Assembly: GCA_045106735.1 (NCBI GenBank)
Contig: JBGCEZ010000013.1
Span: forward strand, 24,745 to 88,744
Reading direction: 5' to 3'
Source: JBGCEZ01 sp045106735
GTDB taxonomy: Bacteria; Planctomycetota; Phycisphaerae; Phycisphaerales; SM1A02
DNA: 64,000 nt
In this document: positions 16,054 through 26,500 of the stretch, piece after piece
Position numbering within the stretch: the stretch's first letter is position 1
Layout: each line of letters starts with the position of its first letter
The notes under the pieces: generated by a model
Database searches by the model: none
Told to the model about the DNA's origin: nothing
Seen by the model: the letters and a program-made list of their open reading frames with translations, nothing else
Position numbers and translations under genes: made by a program

Positions 16054-16620
16054 ATGTCCGCTGCTCCCACCGCCACCTCCGCCGGTTCCAATCCCTCGAC
16101 CGCTCCCAAACGCCTGAGTCGCTGGGGAATTCTCTTTCGGTTTCCCGGCGTGCTCGTGCTCATGGTGGGCACGTTGGTCACCGTGGATGTGTGCATGATC
16201 ATTGTCGCCACCAGTGACCAGAGTTTCGCGGTGTCCGACGATGCCGGCGACCAAGGCGAAGCATGGATGGCCAGCCGCGACCAGGTCCGACAGAATCAAC
16301 GGCTCGGCTGGACGCCGGCGGTCTCGGTCGACACGCCATCCGACGCGAACCCGCGTGTTCGTTACGAGCTGCGGGACGCCAGCGGCACGCCGATCAGCGG
16401 GGCGACCGTCGCGCTCGCTGCCTTTCACCATGCTCGCGCGGCCGATCGACGGAGAACCATGCTCCACGAAGACCCCGAGCAACCGGGCGTGTACATGACT
16501 CGTCTGCCACTGAACCGCATTGGTCGTTGGGCGATGAACTTTGAGGTCCATCACGGCGAGGTCCGCTTTACGTCTGAGCATGAGTCAACGATTCTGCTCG
16601 TCGCCGAAGGGGCTGGATGA
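16054..16620 (+). CDS. FixH-like protein
   Basis: Protein of 188 residues with one membrane helix at about 30-52 and an extracytoplasmic domain that fits FixH/CcoH: VSVDTPSDANPRVRYELRD, a GATV turn, and a closing beta region with VHHGEVRF. FixH proteins are needed for maturation of cbb3 oxidase in a complex with the copper ATPase. Its place between ccoG and the copper genes supports the call. Its stop codon overlaps the ATG of the next gene by 4 bp. Confidence 0.82.
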   Translation: MSAAPTATSAGSNPSTAPKRLSRWGILFRFPGVLVLMVGTLVTVDVCMIIVATSDQSFAVSDDAGDQGEAWMASRDQVRQNQRLGWTPAVSVDTPSDANPRVRYELRDASGTPISGATVALAAFHHARAADRRRTMLHEDPEQPGVYMTRLPLNRIGRWAMNFEVHHGEVRFTSEHESTILLVAEGAG

Positions 16621-17492
16621 TGGAACTCCTCCCATTGGCTTCGGGCGTTTTCGTCGCCAGCTTGATCGGCTCCCTGCACTGCGTCGGCATGTGCGGGGGC
16701 ATCGTCGCCATGTGCGGCAGTGGACGCCCGTCGTCGTCCGAACCGGAGTCCGGCGTTCATCCTGCTCGCTCGCGTCTGACACTGCTTGCCCTTCCCGCCG
16801 CCTACAACGGTGGCCGATTGTTGACGTACGCCGGACTGGGAGCCATCAGCGGCACCCTCGGTCGAGCCATCGACCTTGGCGGCGGGGCATTCGGCGTGCC
16901 AAGAATGGCGGCGATCGTTGCAGGAACGATCATGATCGCCGTGGCATTGGTCGCGCTGCTCCGGATCCGCGGCCTGGGACCGGCGTGCATCAGTCTCCCG
17001 CCGACACTGCAACGCTGGCTGCAGGCGGGCATGAAGCGGGCGATGGACGCCCCGCCAGTACGACGCAGCGCGCTCATCGGCGTCCTGACTGGCTTCTTGC
17101 CGTGCGGATGGCTCTACGCCTTTGTTGCGGCGTCGGCGACCACCGGCAGCCCCGTGGGCGGCACGATCACCATGATCGCGTTCTGGGCCGGCACGGTTCC
17201 GGCCATGGTGGCGGTGGCCTTGGGCCTGCGAATCATCACCGGTTCCCTCCGGCGACACATTCCGACGGTCACCGCCATGAGCATGCTGCTCGTCGGCGTC
17301 TTGGCCGTGGTAGGACGCCTTCGGGTACCGGACTACCGGGCCACGGTGGATGCTCGATTGACATCGGCTGCTTCGGCCACTTCGGCCACCCATTCGTCGA
17401 CGGCGACGCCCATCGACTCGCGCGACATCATCGAGGCAGCGAGTGAGTTGCCGGCCTGCTGCGAGCCCAATCCGGCCGCGGCCGCGCCATGA
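16617..17492 (+). CDS. SafE/TauE-like membrane protein, cbb3-associated
   Basis: Integral membrane protein of 291 residues in the sulfite exporter TauE/SafE-like group often found with fixH and fixI (urease-accessory UreH-like fold). The first helix carries GSLHCVGMCGG, a Cys/His motif probably able to bind metal, and a second short motif GFLPCGWLY sits in a later helix. About six helices are visible. It overlaps both neighbours by 4 bp, so it is translated with fixH-like and ccoI. Likely role: metal or haem-related step in oxidase assembly; the substrate is unknown. Confidence 0.85.
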   Translation: MMELLPLASGVFVASLIGSLHCVGMCGGIVAMCGSGRPSSSEPESGVHPARSRLTLLALPAAYNGGRLLTYAGLGAISGTLGRAIDLGGGAFGVPRMAAIVAGTIMIAVALVALLRIRGLGPACISLPPTLQRWLQAGMKRAMDAPPVRRSALIGVLTGFLPCGWLYAFVAASATTGSPVGGTITMIAFWAGTVPAMVAVALGLRIITGSLRRHIPTVTAMSMLLVGVLAVVGRLRVPDYRATVDARLTSAASATSATHSSTATPIDSRDIIEAASELPACCEPNPAAAAP

Positions 17493-20230
17493 ACCCCGCG
17501 GCATCCATTGCTGGCGGGGCGGGAACCACGGCGGACGCTTCGCCGGACTCGCAGTCGATGTCCGTCGGCGCGGTCGCGGACGTGGCATGCGACCACTGCG
17601 GACTTCCCGTGCCACCCTCACTCGTGGCCGCATCGGGCGCTTCATTCTGTTGCGAAGGATGCCGAAGCGTTTGGCAGGTCTTGCACGGTTGCGGCCTCGA
17701 GCAGTACTACGCCCTCCGCGATCGGGCCGGCGGCGCGCCGGAGCTCGGATCTCCCAGCCTGGGTCGCGCCGCGGCCCACGCCATGTTCGACGACGAAGCG
17801 TTCGCCGCCGAGCATGTGACCGTGCGCCCGGACGGCCTGCACTCGGTTGAGCTCTACCTTGTACGGGTGCACTGCGCGGCCTGCGTGTGGCTCGTCGAGC
17901 GATTGCCACGCGTCGTCTCCGGCGTCCGCGAAGCGCGATTGGCGATCGGCCGACAGACTGCGGTGATCGTATGGGATCCCACGCTCGTCCCACTCTCGGA
18001 CATCGCGGCTGGCCTCGATCGGCTCGGATACCCCCCCCATCCGGCTCGGGATCGCCAGGTGCGCGACCATCGTCGGCGGGAAGATCGCCGTACGCTGATC
18101 GGAATCGGAGTTGCCGGGGCGATCGCGGGAAACGTCATGCTCATGGCGTTCGCGTTGTATGGCGGCCACCTCCATGGCATGGGCGCGTCGCACCGCATCA
18201 TCTTCGGCGTCGTCAGTGCGGTCCTCACTGGGATCTCACTTGCCGGCCCCGGTCGCGTGTTCTATCGCGGAGCCCTCGCGTCGATCCGGCTCCGCCGGGC
18301 CCACATGGACCTCCCGGTCGCCGTCGGCTTGGCCGCCGGATACACCTGGAGCGTTGCGGCGACGGCCCGTGGATCCATCGATGTCTACTACGACTCCATC
18401 GCGGTGCTGGTGTTTCTGTTGCTCCTCGGACGATGGATCCAGTCCCGTCAACAGCGGCGCGGGCACGATGCCGTTCAGTTGCTGTTCGCCGTCGCTCCGT
18501 CGACGGCCCGGCGCATCGTTCGTCGCGGTCCATCGCCGATGGTCAACGACGTACCGTTGGAAGCAGTGAACCCGGGCGACGAACTTGAAGTGCGGACCGG
18601 GGAGACCATTCCGGTCGACGGCACCGTCCTCACGGGAAGCAGCCAAGTCGATGAAGCCCTGTTGACCGGAGAATCGCGACCGATTGACGTCGCGCCGGGT
18701 CAGCCGGTGCACGCCGGAACGGTCAACCTCCGCAGCCGGATCGAGGTCGTGGCCACCGCCACCGGGGCGGCGACGCGGGCCGGACGGATCATGGAGCTGG
18801 TGGAACGCAGCGGCCGGGATGCCGCACCGATCGTAAGGCGGGCGGACCGGATTGCGGGCATCTTCGTTCCGATTGTGCTGGCGATGTCCGCCCTCACCGC
18901 CGCGATTTGGTGGCCCCACGATCCATCGCGGGCGATCGGGCACGCCATGAGCTTGCTGATCATCACGTGTCCGTGCGCTCTTGGCCTGGCCACCCCCCTC
19001 GCCGTCATCGCCGCGCTCGGGCAAGCCGCCCGGCGCCGAATCCTGATCAAGGGTGGCGAAGCCCTCGAGACCCTCGCCCGACCCGGGTTCTTGGTCCTCG
19101 ACAAGACGGGAACGTTGACCGCCGGTCGCCGGGCAATGGTCCGTTGGACTGGGAGTCGGGCAGACCTTGAACTCGCCGCCGCACTGGAGTCCGGATCGGG
19201 GCATCCTGTGGCCCGGGCGATCGTTCGCGCGGCAGCGGGCGACTTCGGCGAGGCGAACCATGGCGGCGCGGCGGCGCTGGCGATCGCGACGACCCCCGCA
19301 ACGGCCACGTCACCGTTCCCGGCGACGCCACGGCGCGACGAGACCCTGGCCCTCGACCCGGAGTTGGATCCGGCCCGGGCGAGCACCCCAGTCAACGAGC
19401 ACGTCGGCCAAGGCATCCACGCCACCATCGATGGCGAGAGCGTCGCGATCGGTCGCCTGGACTGGATCGCCGGCCGCGGCGTGCACGTGACGGCCGCGGA
19501 TGAAGCCGAACTCGATCGACTGCGAGCCGATGACCTGAGCCCAGTCGTGATGTCTCGGGGGAATCGCATCGTCGGCCTGGCCGGAATCGGCGATCCGCTG
19601 CAGCCGGACGCGGCGGCGTGCATCGAGGCCTTGCGAGCCCGCGGCTGGCGCCCCGAAATTCTCTCGGGCGATGATCCTGTGGTGGTGCGCCGCACCGGCG
19701 AACGACTGGGAATCCGCGGCCACCGATGCCGCGGCGGAGCGTCGCCGGAGCAGAAGCTGGCTCGCGTCCAGCGTCTGGCTCGCCGCGCTCCGGTCGTGCT
19801 GGTCGGCGATGGGGTCAATGACGCCGCGGCCCTGGCCGCCGCCACCTGCGGCGTCGCCGTGCACGGCGGAGCGGAAGCCAGCCTGCAGGCCGCCGATGTG
19901 TATCTGGATCGACCGGGCCTCAGCGGGGTCGTGGAGCTGATCGACGGTTCGGCCCGCACGGCGACGGTCATCCGCCGGAACCTCAGCTTGAGCCTGGCCT
20001 ACAACGTCGTCGGCATCGCGCTGGCCATGGCCGGGCGCATCGATCCGATTGTCGCCGCCATCCTGATGCCGGCGAGTTCGTTGACCGTCGTCGTCGCGTC
20101 GTATCGGGCCCGGACGTTTCGGCCGTCGGCTGACTCCGAAGAATCGGATTCCAAAGCTGACGGGCTCGCATCGATCAACCACCCGGCCGCCGATTCCGTC
20201 ACGGCCGCGGTCACCGGAGCTCGGGCGTGA
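17489..20230 (+). CDS. ccoI: copper-transporting P1B-type ATPase CcoI/FixI
   Basis: Heavy-metal P-type ATPase of 913 residues that exports copper for cbb3 oxidase. The N-terminus has a Cys-rich segment (CDHCGLPVP, CCEGC) typical of FixI, then an HMA-type domain with CAACVWLVERL. Transport and catalytic motifs are complete: CPCALGLATPLAV near residue 495, the phosphorylated Asp in DKTGTLT near 537, and GDGVNDAAAL in the hinge. An Ala/Pro/Thr-rich insertion of about 35 residues sits in the nucleotide-binding region (19250-19390). It overlaps the SafE-like gene by 4 bp and ccoS by 4 bp. Confidence 0.95.
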   Translation: MNPAASIAGGAGTTADASPDSQSMSVGAVADVACDHCGLPVPPSLVAASGASFCCEGCRSVWQVLHGCGLEQYYALRDRAGGAPELGSPSLGRAAAHAMFDDEAFAAEHVTVRPDGLHSVELYLVRVHCAACVWLVERLPRVVSGVREARLAIGRQTAVIVWDPTLVPLSDIAAGLDRLGYPPHPARDRQVRDHRRREDRRTLIGIGVAGAIAGNVMLMAFALYGGHLHGMGASHRIIFGVVSAVLTGISLAGPGRVFYRGALASIRLRRAHMDLPVAVGLAAGYTWSVAATARGSIDVYYDSIAVLVFLLLLGRWIQSRQQRRGHDAVQLLFAVAPSTARRIVRRGPSPMVNDVPLEAVNPGDELEVRTGETIPVDGTVLTGSSQVDEALLTGESRPIDVAPGQPVHAGTVNLRSRIEVVATATGAATRAGRIMELVERSGRDAAPIVRRADRIAGIFVPIVLAMSALTAAIWWPHDPSRAIGHAMSLLIITCPCALGLATPLAVIAALGQAARRRILIKGGEALETLARPGFLVLDKTGTLTAGRRAMVRWTGSRADLELAAALESGSGHPVARAIVRAAAGDFGEANHGGAAALAIATTPATATSPFPATPRRDETLALDPELDPARASTPVNEHVGQGIHATIDGESVAIGRLDWIAGRGVHVTAADEAELDRLRADDLSPVVMSRGNRIVGLAGIGDPLQPDAAACIEALRARGWRPEILSGDDPVVVRRTGERLGIRGHRCRGGASPEQKLARVQRLARRAPVVLVGDGVNDAAALAAATCGVAVHGGAEASLQAADVYLDRPGLSGVVELIDGSARTATVIRRNLSLSLAYNVVGIALAMAGRIDPIVAAILMPASSLTVVVASYRARTFRPSADSEESDSKADGLASINHPAADSVTAAVTGARA

Positions 20231-20517
20231 GTCTGCTGCTGATCGTCCTGCCGCTGGGCCTCGTCTTCGGCGCTGCGTCCGTCGCCGCGTTTATCTGGGC
20301 CACGCGCAGCGGTCAGTTCGACGACCTCGACACCCCGCCCATGCGGGCCACGTTTGACGACGATGACTTCGAGCCTGGTGCCCGCGCCCGTACCCATTCG
20401 GGTCTGGACGCCGCCGTCGTCGCCGATTCCGAACTCGACGCCGGTGCTGGACCCGGAACTGGCGTTGACGCTGGAGTTGACGCCGGACCACAAACGTCGC
20501 CCGACCAGCTTCACTGA
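20227..20517 (+). CDS. ccoS: CcoS cbb3 oxidase maturation protein, long tail
   Basis: Small protein needed for cofactor insertion into cbb3 oxidase. A single transmembrane helix (residues of about 3-24) is followed by the CcoS signature SGQFDDLDTPPMR. CcoS is usually 45-70 residues; this one is 96 because of an acidic Gly/Ala/Asp tail with repeats such as DAGVDAG. GTG start overlapping the ccoI stop. Last gene of the operon, followed by a hairpin. Confidence 0.9.
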   Translation: MSLLLIVLPLGLVFGAASVAAFIWATRSGQFDDLDTPPMRATFDDDDFEPGARARTHSGLDAAVVADSELDAGAGPGTGVDAGVDAGPQTSPDQLH

Positions 20518-20535
20518 GTCACGCGATCACGCGAT

Positions 20536-20557
20536 CACGCGGCGATCAGGCCGCGTG
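20536..20557. terminator. hairpin between converging ccoS and GGDEF-EAL genes
   Basis: Perfect 8-bp stem, cacgcggc against gccgcgtg, with a 6-nt loop gatcag. It overlaps the stop codon of the minus-strand GGDEF-EAL gene and lies 19 bp after ccoS. No T-run follows, so intrinsic termination is only probable; it could serve both directions. Confidence 0.55.
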
Positions 20558-23287
20558 CCGCCGCCCGTTGGCTCGTTCAATCACCCAGCGGGTCGCTTCC
20601 TCGGGTCGCATCGGCGTCGAGAACAGATACCCCTGCCCCAGGCGGCAACCCATGGCCGTGAGCTGCGCAAGTTGCTCCGGAGTTTCGACCCCCTCGGCCA
20701 CCACTTCGAGATTCAGGTTCCGAGCCAAGGTCACGATCGCCCCGGTGATGGCGGCGAAGTCGCGAGCCGAGTCCATTCGCTGCACGAATCGGCGATCGAT
20801 CTTGATCGTATCCAAGGGCAACTCGTGCAACGATCCGAGCGATGACAAGCCGGTTCCGAAGTCATCCATCGCGATTCGGATGCCCATCGCCCGAAGCGAG
20901 GCCAACGTCGGACGCAGATCCGTACGCGTGTCGATGACGTCGCTTTCGGTGATCTCGGCCTGAAGCGTTCGCGGTGGAAGTCCGTGGTGACGCAACGCGT
21001 CACGTACCATTTCGGGAAACATGGGATCCGAGAGCTGCCGACGCGAAACGTTGATGTTCATCTGCAGATCGATCGCACGATGTTCGTGCTGCCACGTCTG
21101 GTACAGACTCGTCGCCTCATCGATCGCCCAAGCTCCAAGTGGAACAATCAGGCCCGTTTCTTCGGCCAGCGGAACGAATTGCTCAGGACCAATGACGCCC
21201 AGTTCGGGGTGTTCCCATCGCAGCAATGCCTCGAAGCCGGTCAGACGTCCGGTCTCAAGGTCCAGAATCGGCTGGTAGCGCAAACTGAACTGGTCACGTT
21301 CCACCGCCCGGCGAAGATCGAATTCGAGCTGATGCCGTGCGATGACGATCTCACTCATCCGGTCGTCGAACATGACAACTTGGTTTCGACCGCGATTCTT
21401 CGCCTCGTACATGGCGATGTCCGCGTCACGCAAGATGTCATCGGGCGTCGTGTGCCGAGGCGCGGACATGACGACGCCGGCACTGGCCGTACTGGTGACC
21501 GGCATCGAGCGGATATCGTGCGGGGCGGCCAACGCTTCAACCAATTCGTCGGCCAATGCTTTGGCGCGACTGACGTCCGTCGGATCCTCCAAGAGCACGA
21601 CGAATTCGTCGCCACCCAAGCGCGCAGGGAGCCCTCGTCCGTCCAGCACCCGGCGGACGCGCACGCCGATCGAGCAGAGGAGGCCATCGCCGACGTCGTG
21701 GCCGAGTCCGTCATTGATCATCTTGAACCGGTCGAAGTCCAGAAACAGCACCGCGAACCGGGCGGCGGGATCCCGTTGCGCCCGATCGATGGCGGATGCG
21801 ATTCGGTCCTTGAACTGAGCGCGGTTGGGCAGTCCGGTCAGGGCATCGAAGAACGCGGCGACGTGCAACTTCTCGCGCGACTCATGCTCACGGGTGATGT
21901 CGGTCATCGACCCCGCCACTCGAACGGGCTTGTCGTCAAGATCCCGTTCGGCCACGCCTCGCACCCGAACCCAGCGCAGGGTTCCATCGGCCCGACGTAC
22001 ACGATGCTCGTGCACGAACTGGTCGGTGCGTCCCTGCAGGTGCTCGTCCATCACCTCGAGAAATGCGGCCCGCTCGTCTTCCAGGACGTGGGACATCCAG
22101 TCCTCTGGGTCGACGCCGAATTCCTCTGGCGCGTACCCAAGGATGTTCTTCCAGCGCGGCGAGAAGTAGCACCATCCTTCGCTGACGTTCCACTCCCACA
22201 GGCCATCGTTCGCTGCCTGGGCGGCCAATGCGTATCGGGTCTCACTCTCTCGCAGTGCCCGTTCGGCTGTCTGCCGTTCGGTCACGTCTTCGACGATTCC
22301 CAGGATGGCCTCCGGCTTTCCGTCGGCATCAAAGAGCGGGACGCGCACCACTTCGCAGACACGGCGGGTGCCGAAAGATGCCACCGGTTGACCGACCTGG
22401 AGCGAGATCCCTCCCGAATCCACCGCCGCTCGATCTTGACGACGCTCTTCCGCCGCTTCTTCTTGGCCACTGACTTCGGCGTCGGTCTGCCCGATCATGT
22501 CCTTGGCCAGAATGCCGGAAAGGTCTTCCATCGTCCGGCTCCACAGGACGTAGCGGAAGTCGTCGTTGGGGTCCTTCACCCAGAGACCGACCGGCAGGTT
22601 GTCGAAGACGGCGCGGAAAAAATCCTGCCCGCCGCCGGTGAGCGAGCCGACCGCGCTGGCGATGGTGTCGAGGTTTCGTTCGGCATCGCCGCCTTTGTTG
22701 GGTTCGGCGAAGGCGAGTTGATGCAGGACGCCCCGCATGACGGACCACGCAGCGGTGTGCGCGTCGCCGGCGCGCCCGTCGAATTCGAGGATTGCCGCCG
22801 CGGGATGCCCGTCGGGATGGCGTTCCAGGGGGAGAATCAACTTGGTCGGGTACGCCGGGTCGATCCGAGACGATGCCTCCGTCTCCCCCGCCGCATGACT
22901 GACGGCCACGTCCCAAGCGGGATCGAATGAGTCCGGCGCGGGAAGCGGGACGCACGCAACGCGCCACGAGCCGGGAGCTCGCCACACCACGGTGGCGCGT
23001 CGCGGACGCACGGCGGCTGGCGTTGCGTCGACCAGAGCGGCCAAGGCCCGGGCAGCATCATGCATCGGTACGACCGCGATGATCGGCGCGACATCACGCG
23101 AGAGCCCTGGAAGTTCGGATCGATCGCCATCCACGTGCGGGCGACTCCAAAGTAGCGCTTGCCCCGACCGGTCGGCCGACGGAAGACGAGCCAGCTCCGC
23201 CACGGCGGCGATGAGCAACTCGGTGTGATGACATCGACCACGGGTCGGGGGCGACTGTGCTGGAAGACCGGCGCACCGTCGCGGCAC
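20546..23287 (-). CDS. PAS-PAS-GGDEF-EAL cyclic-di-GMP signalling protein
   Basis: Dual diguanylate cyclase/phosphodiesterase of 913 residues. Order: an N-terminal sensor-like region (about 1-215), a PAS with PAC (about 220-340, FRAVFDNLPVGLWVKD), a second PAS (about 345-470, RYALAAQAANDGLWEW), GGDEF (about 480-635, with intact RLGGDEF) and EAL (about 650-900, with EALLRW, ITESDVID, MDDFGTG, VVAEGVET). Both catalytic domains keep key residues, so net activity is unknown. No transmembrane segment is visible. The GTG start at 23287 is uncertain: a well-formed frame upstream (23540 to about 23235) may be the true N-terminus, separated by a +1 shift. Confidence 0.92.
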   Translation of the reverse strand: MPRRCAGLPAQSPPTRGRCHHTELLIAAVAELARLPSADRSGQALLWSRPHVDGDRSELPGLSRDVAPIIAVVPMHDAARALAALVDATPAAVRPRRATVVWRAPGSWRVACVPLPAPDSFDPAWDVAVSHAAGETEASSRIDPAYPTKLILPLERHPDGHPAAAILEFDGRAGDAHTAAWSVMRGVLHQLAFAEPNKGGDAERNLDTIASAVGSLTGGGQDFFRAVFDNLPVGLWVKDPNDDFRYVLWSRTMEDLSGILAKDMIGQTDAEVSGQEEAAEERRQDRAAVDSGGISLQVGQPVASFGTRRVCEVVRVPLFDADGKPEAILGIVEDVTERQTAERALRESETRYALAAQAANDGLWEWNVSEGWCYFSPRWKNILGYAPEEFGVDPEDWMSHVLEDERAAFLEVMDEHLQGRTDQFVHEHRVRRADGTLRWVRVRGVAERDLDDKPVRVAGSMTDITREHESREKLHVAAFFDALTGLPNRAQFKDRIASAIDRAQRDPAARFAVLFLDFDRFKMINDGLGHDVGDGLLCSIGVRVRRVLDGRGLPARLGGDEFVVLLEDPTDVSRAKALADELVEALAAPHDIRSMPVTSTASAGVVMSAPRHTTPDDILRDADIAMYEAKNRGRNQVVMFDDRMSEIVIARHQLEFDLRRAVERDQFSLRYQPILDLETGRLTGFEALLRWEHPELGVIGPEQFVPLAEETGLIVPLGAWAIDEATSLYQTWQHEHRAIDLQMNINVSRRQLSDPMFPEMVRDALRHHGLPPRTLQAEITESDVIDTRTDLRPTLASLRAMGIRIAMDDFGTGLSSLGSLHELPLDTIKIDRRFVQRMDSARDFAAITGAIVTLARNLNLEVVAEGVETPEQLAQLTAMGCRLGQGYLFSTPMRPEEATRWVIERANGRRHAA

Positions 23288-23540
23288 ACCGGTTTGGGAC
23301 GGCGCCGACGACCTGGAGCGTGTTCTCGGACCGGGAAGCCCGCAGATCGATCCCGCCAGCGACCTCTCGGACCTGCCCAGTCGGAACGACCGGTGGCACA
23401 GGTACGCCCGGACGATCCTGCCCGACCGACGGATCTCCCGGGCTTGGACGTGGTAGCAGACGGACCGATACGCCTCGCAGATGCGCCACTCCGTCGGAGA
23501 AGGCGGGGATGGATGAACGTTCGGTGATGCCGAACGTCAT
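23235..23540 (-). other. possible frameshifted N-terminal extension of the GGDEF-EAL gene
   Basis: From ATG 23540 (MTFGITERSSIPAF) the frame has gene-like composition down to about 23235 (VREVAGGIDLRASRSENT, then TVAPDPWS). It then turns into a shadow frame just where the GGDEF-EAL frame becomes convincing (CHHTELLIAAVAEL). A single extra base would join them. It could be a recent mutation, a sequencing error or programmed shifting. If not coding, this is simply the 5' region shared with the divergent gene at 23580. Confidence 0.4.
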
Positions 23541-23579
23541 GACTGGCCAGCAGATTTGACGCAGAGTGGAGAGTGGTCC

Positions 23580-26500
23580 ATGGATCAGCAGAACCGAACG
23601 CCCGCGGCGGGCCGCACGCCCGCCGAGGTTCTCGTCGGCTACGCCGTTCTGTTGGCTGCCGCCTCAGTGGCCGGCGGCGCGTACGCCGGATCTTGGTCGC
23701 TGGAGTCGCTCCGCGGCATCCGGACACTGCCGCTCGTCCTCACCGCCCTGGCCGTGGTCAGCCTGGCCCGGACCCGTCGGGGATTGGTGGCCCTGACGTG
23801 CGAGGTCGCGTCGATCATTGTCCTCCTGCAAGCATTCAACTACGTTCGCCTTGGCCTGAAACGGGTCGATGCCGGACTCGGATTCGACACGAGTGTTCTG
23901 ATCGTCTTGGCTGCCGGGAGTCTGGTCGCCTCCCTCATGCTCTGGACCCGTCGGCCAGCTGCGGATCGCGCGATCGGCGAATGGTGGGCCACGTCCGCGC
24001 TGCTCGGACTGCCCGGTCGGATGCTTCGGTCGACGCCACCGAGTGGGACATCGCGTCTCGCCTTGACCGGCGGCTTGGCCATCCTGACCGTGGCCTTTGT
24101 CTTTGGTCACCGCGAGACGATCCGTGGCGCAGAAGCCCAGGTTCGAGCGCTGACCCAGACGACGGAAGAAGAGCCCCCCGCACCGACCATCCGCGGGGAT
24201 CGTTCACCCGGCGGATCCACGCACGCGGGAACCGATGATGCCGGCCGTGCGGCGGCGGCGGACGACCGTTCGCTTCGCCGGCCAGAGTCGACGTTTTCGC
24301 CGCCGGTTCGGATTCCCGCCGAACGAACCGGCTCGAATCGCGTGACCCCTGACCTTCGCAATGATCGGGCTCGGTCGACGCCCATGCGATCGGTTGCCTC
24401 TCGGTCCTTTGGCCGTTCTGCGTGGATGGATGCCATCGGCATTCCCAATCTGATGCGGGCCGGAGTTGATCCGAGCGAATTCGACCGCCCGGCGCTGAAC
24501 GATCGCCGCGTCGCCGTGGCCCCGCCGGTTCGCGGCCGCCTGGTCCCGCCCGCCGAACGCCATCGCCCTTCATTGATCGCCCCACTGTCGGACTCGGATG
24601 CGAACCTGCTCGACCGCAGTTCGCTGCTGCAAATTGCCGCGCGGACCACTCCGCCCGCGACGCCCACGCCGGCAACGCCGGCAACGCCCAACACGGAACT
24701 GGCCAGCGCGCCGGGAGCGAGCGGAGTCACGGCGACAATCCCCGAGGCACGGCAGCCGGCCCGGACGGATGCAGAAACTTCGACCCGCGTCGGCGATGGT
24801 GACGCGACCAGGACGGCCGACGCTTCGGCGCGGGATCGTGCCGGCGCCGCGTCGACTGATCCGGCCCCGCCTGCCTCGCCGAGCATCGCGCCAGCGCGCC
24901 GCCGGTCGGTGGCCGATCTTGTCGCGGCGATCACATCCAACGACTCGGCCGACGAATCGCCCAACGAACAAGAAGTACACCCCGACGCGAACGACCGACT
25001 CGACCGGGCCATTCGATCGCGACTGTCGCGACTGCGCGTCCCGCCCGTTGAAGCGGCCCGTCACGAAAGCCAGCCGACCAGCGTGCCGGGGGCATCGAAC
25101 ACTGCTGACGGATCCGATGGAACAGGCGTGGCCGACGCCGGCACGGCCAACGCCGCCACGGAACGCCCAGCGGACCACATCACGGCGATCGTGCCCGGAA
25201 ACGCGACGACGTCGGGGTCGACGCATCCAATCTTCCGTACCCCGGTCCCCGTTCGTAACACCAGGTCCGACGACGCCGTCGCCAACCGAGTCAACCCTGA
25301 CGACCGGGCGGAGTCTCACGCCGACCCCGCCGACCCCGCCGTCATCACCGCAATCGTGCCGGATTCGTCGACTCAGACTTCTTCGATCCCGGGACCCTCG
25401 ACCGTACCGCCAGGCGAGGCGGCCGGACCGCCCATCGTCGTGGCGGACGTCGAGGCGAAGTCGAACGACGGTCCCAGCGATGGCCTGAACGAGGTCGTAC
25501 ACCGTGGATCCGCCGCCGACCATCGCCCCGGCATCGCATCCGCCAATCAGACTGGCGACCGCGGAGTCGGAACACCGACTGTGGAGCGAACCGGTGGCGA
25601 GTTCTCCGTTCCCGCCGAACAGTCGAAGGTTGGGTTGCCCGGTGCCCGCCGCGTGGACGAACTGACGCGGTCCGTGACCGATCGATCGAGGGCCGCCACC
25701 GCCGCCCCGCCCGAACCGCGATTGCGGCGCCGGTTCAACTCTTCTTCGCCGGTCCAAGCTTCCGGTGATGTTCGTCCCACCGCTTCGGGCGTCGCAGCAG
25801 AAGAACCGCCGGGATCGACCGCCGACAACGCGGCCAACGCAGATTCCGCCAAGGCGGCGGTCGCGAACGAGGCCGCGCCCAAGGACGCTCCAACGAATGC
25901 CGTGGCCGGAAGTCCACTTCTTGGCCCCAACGGGATCGCCAGCGAAGCTCCCTCCGATGCGCTCGAGAGTCCGGCTTCGCCCAACGCCGAATCGTCGTCG
26001 TCAGCCGCGCGTTCCGGGACGCTCCCGAAGAGCGATGCGCTTTCCCATGATGGCCGCCGGCCGGAACGGCACCCAGCGATCGAAACCAGACGAACGCCGC
26101 GAACCGCTGAGGGTTCGGGAAGGACGACGGGGGACGCGAAGGCCCCCGTCCGCGATGCCACTGTCGTCCGCGCCGAGGGGGGCGCGGACGACGGGGCAGC
26201 GGAGGACGCCATCGATGCACCGCCCGCCCGTCAGGCGTGGACGCGCCGCAGCCGGAACTTCGCCGCGGCCACCAAGCCAGCCGTCGCCGGCAATGACGCC
26301 CGCAATGACGCCAGTCCGATTCGTCGCCGCGATTCCGCTAAGGCTCCGCTCCGGCGCCGCCCCGCCGATGCCGCGAGCACGGCCTCGGCCTCGAACTCGA
26401 ACTCCGTCACCACGGACGCAACGGACGTAACAAATGTAACGGACGCAACGCACGCCAACGATGCTGACGCTCATGACATTGACAACGTCAGGACGCAAGC

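Noticed and set aside
20984..22930. 648-codon open frame antisense to the GGDEF-EAL gene
   Set aside because: Shadow frame. The minus strand carries complete PAS, GGDEF and EAL motifs.
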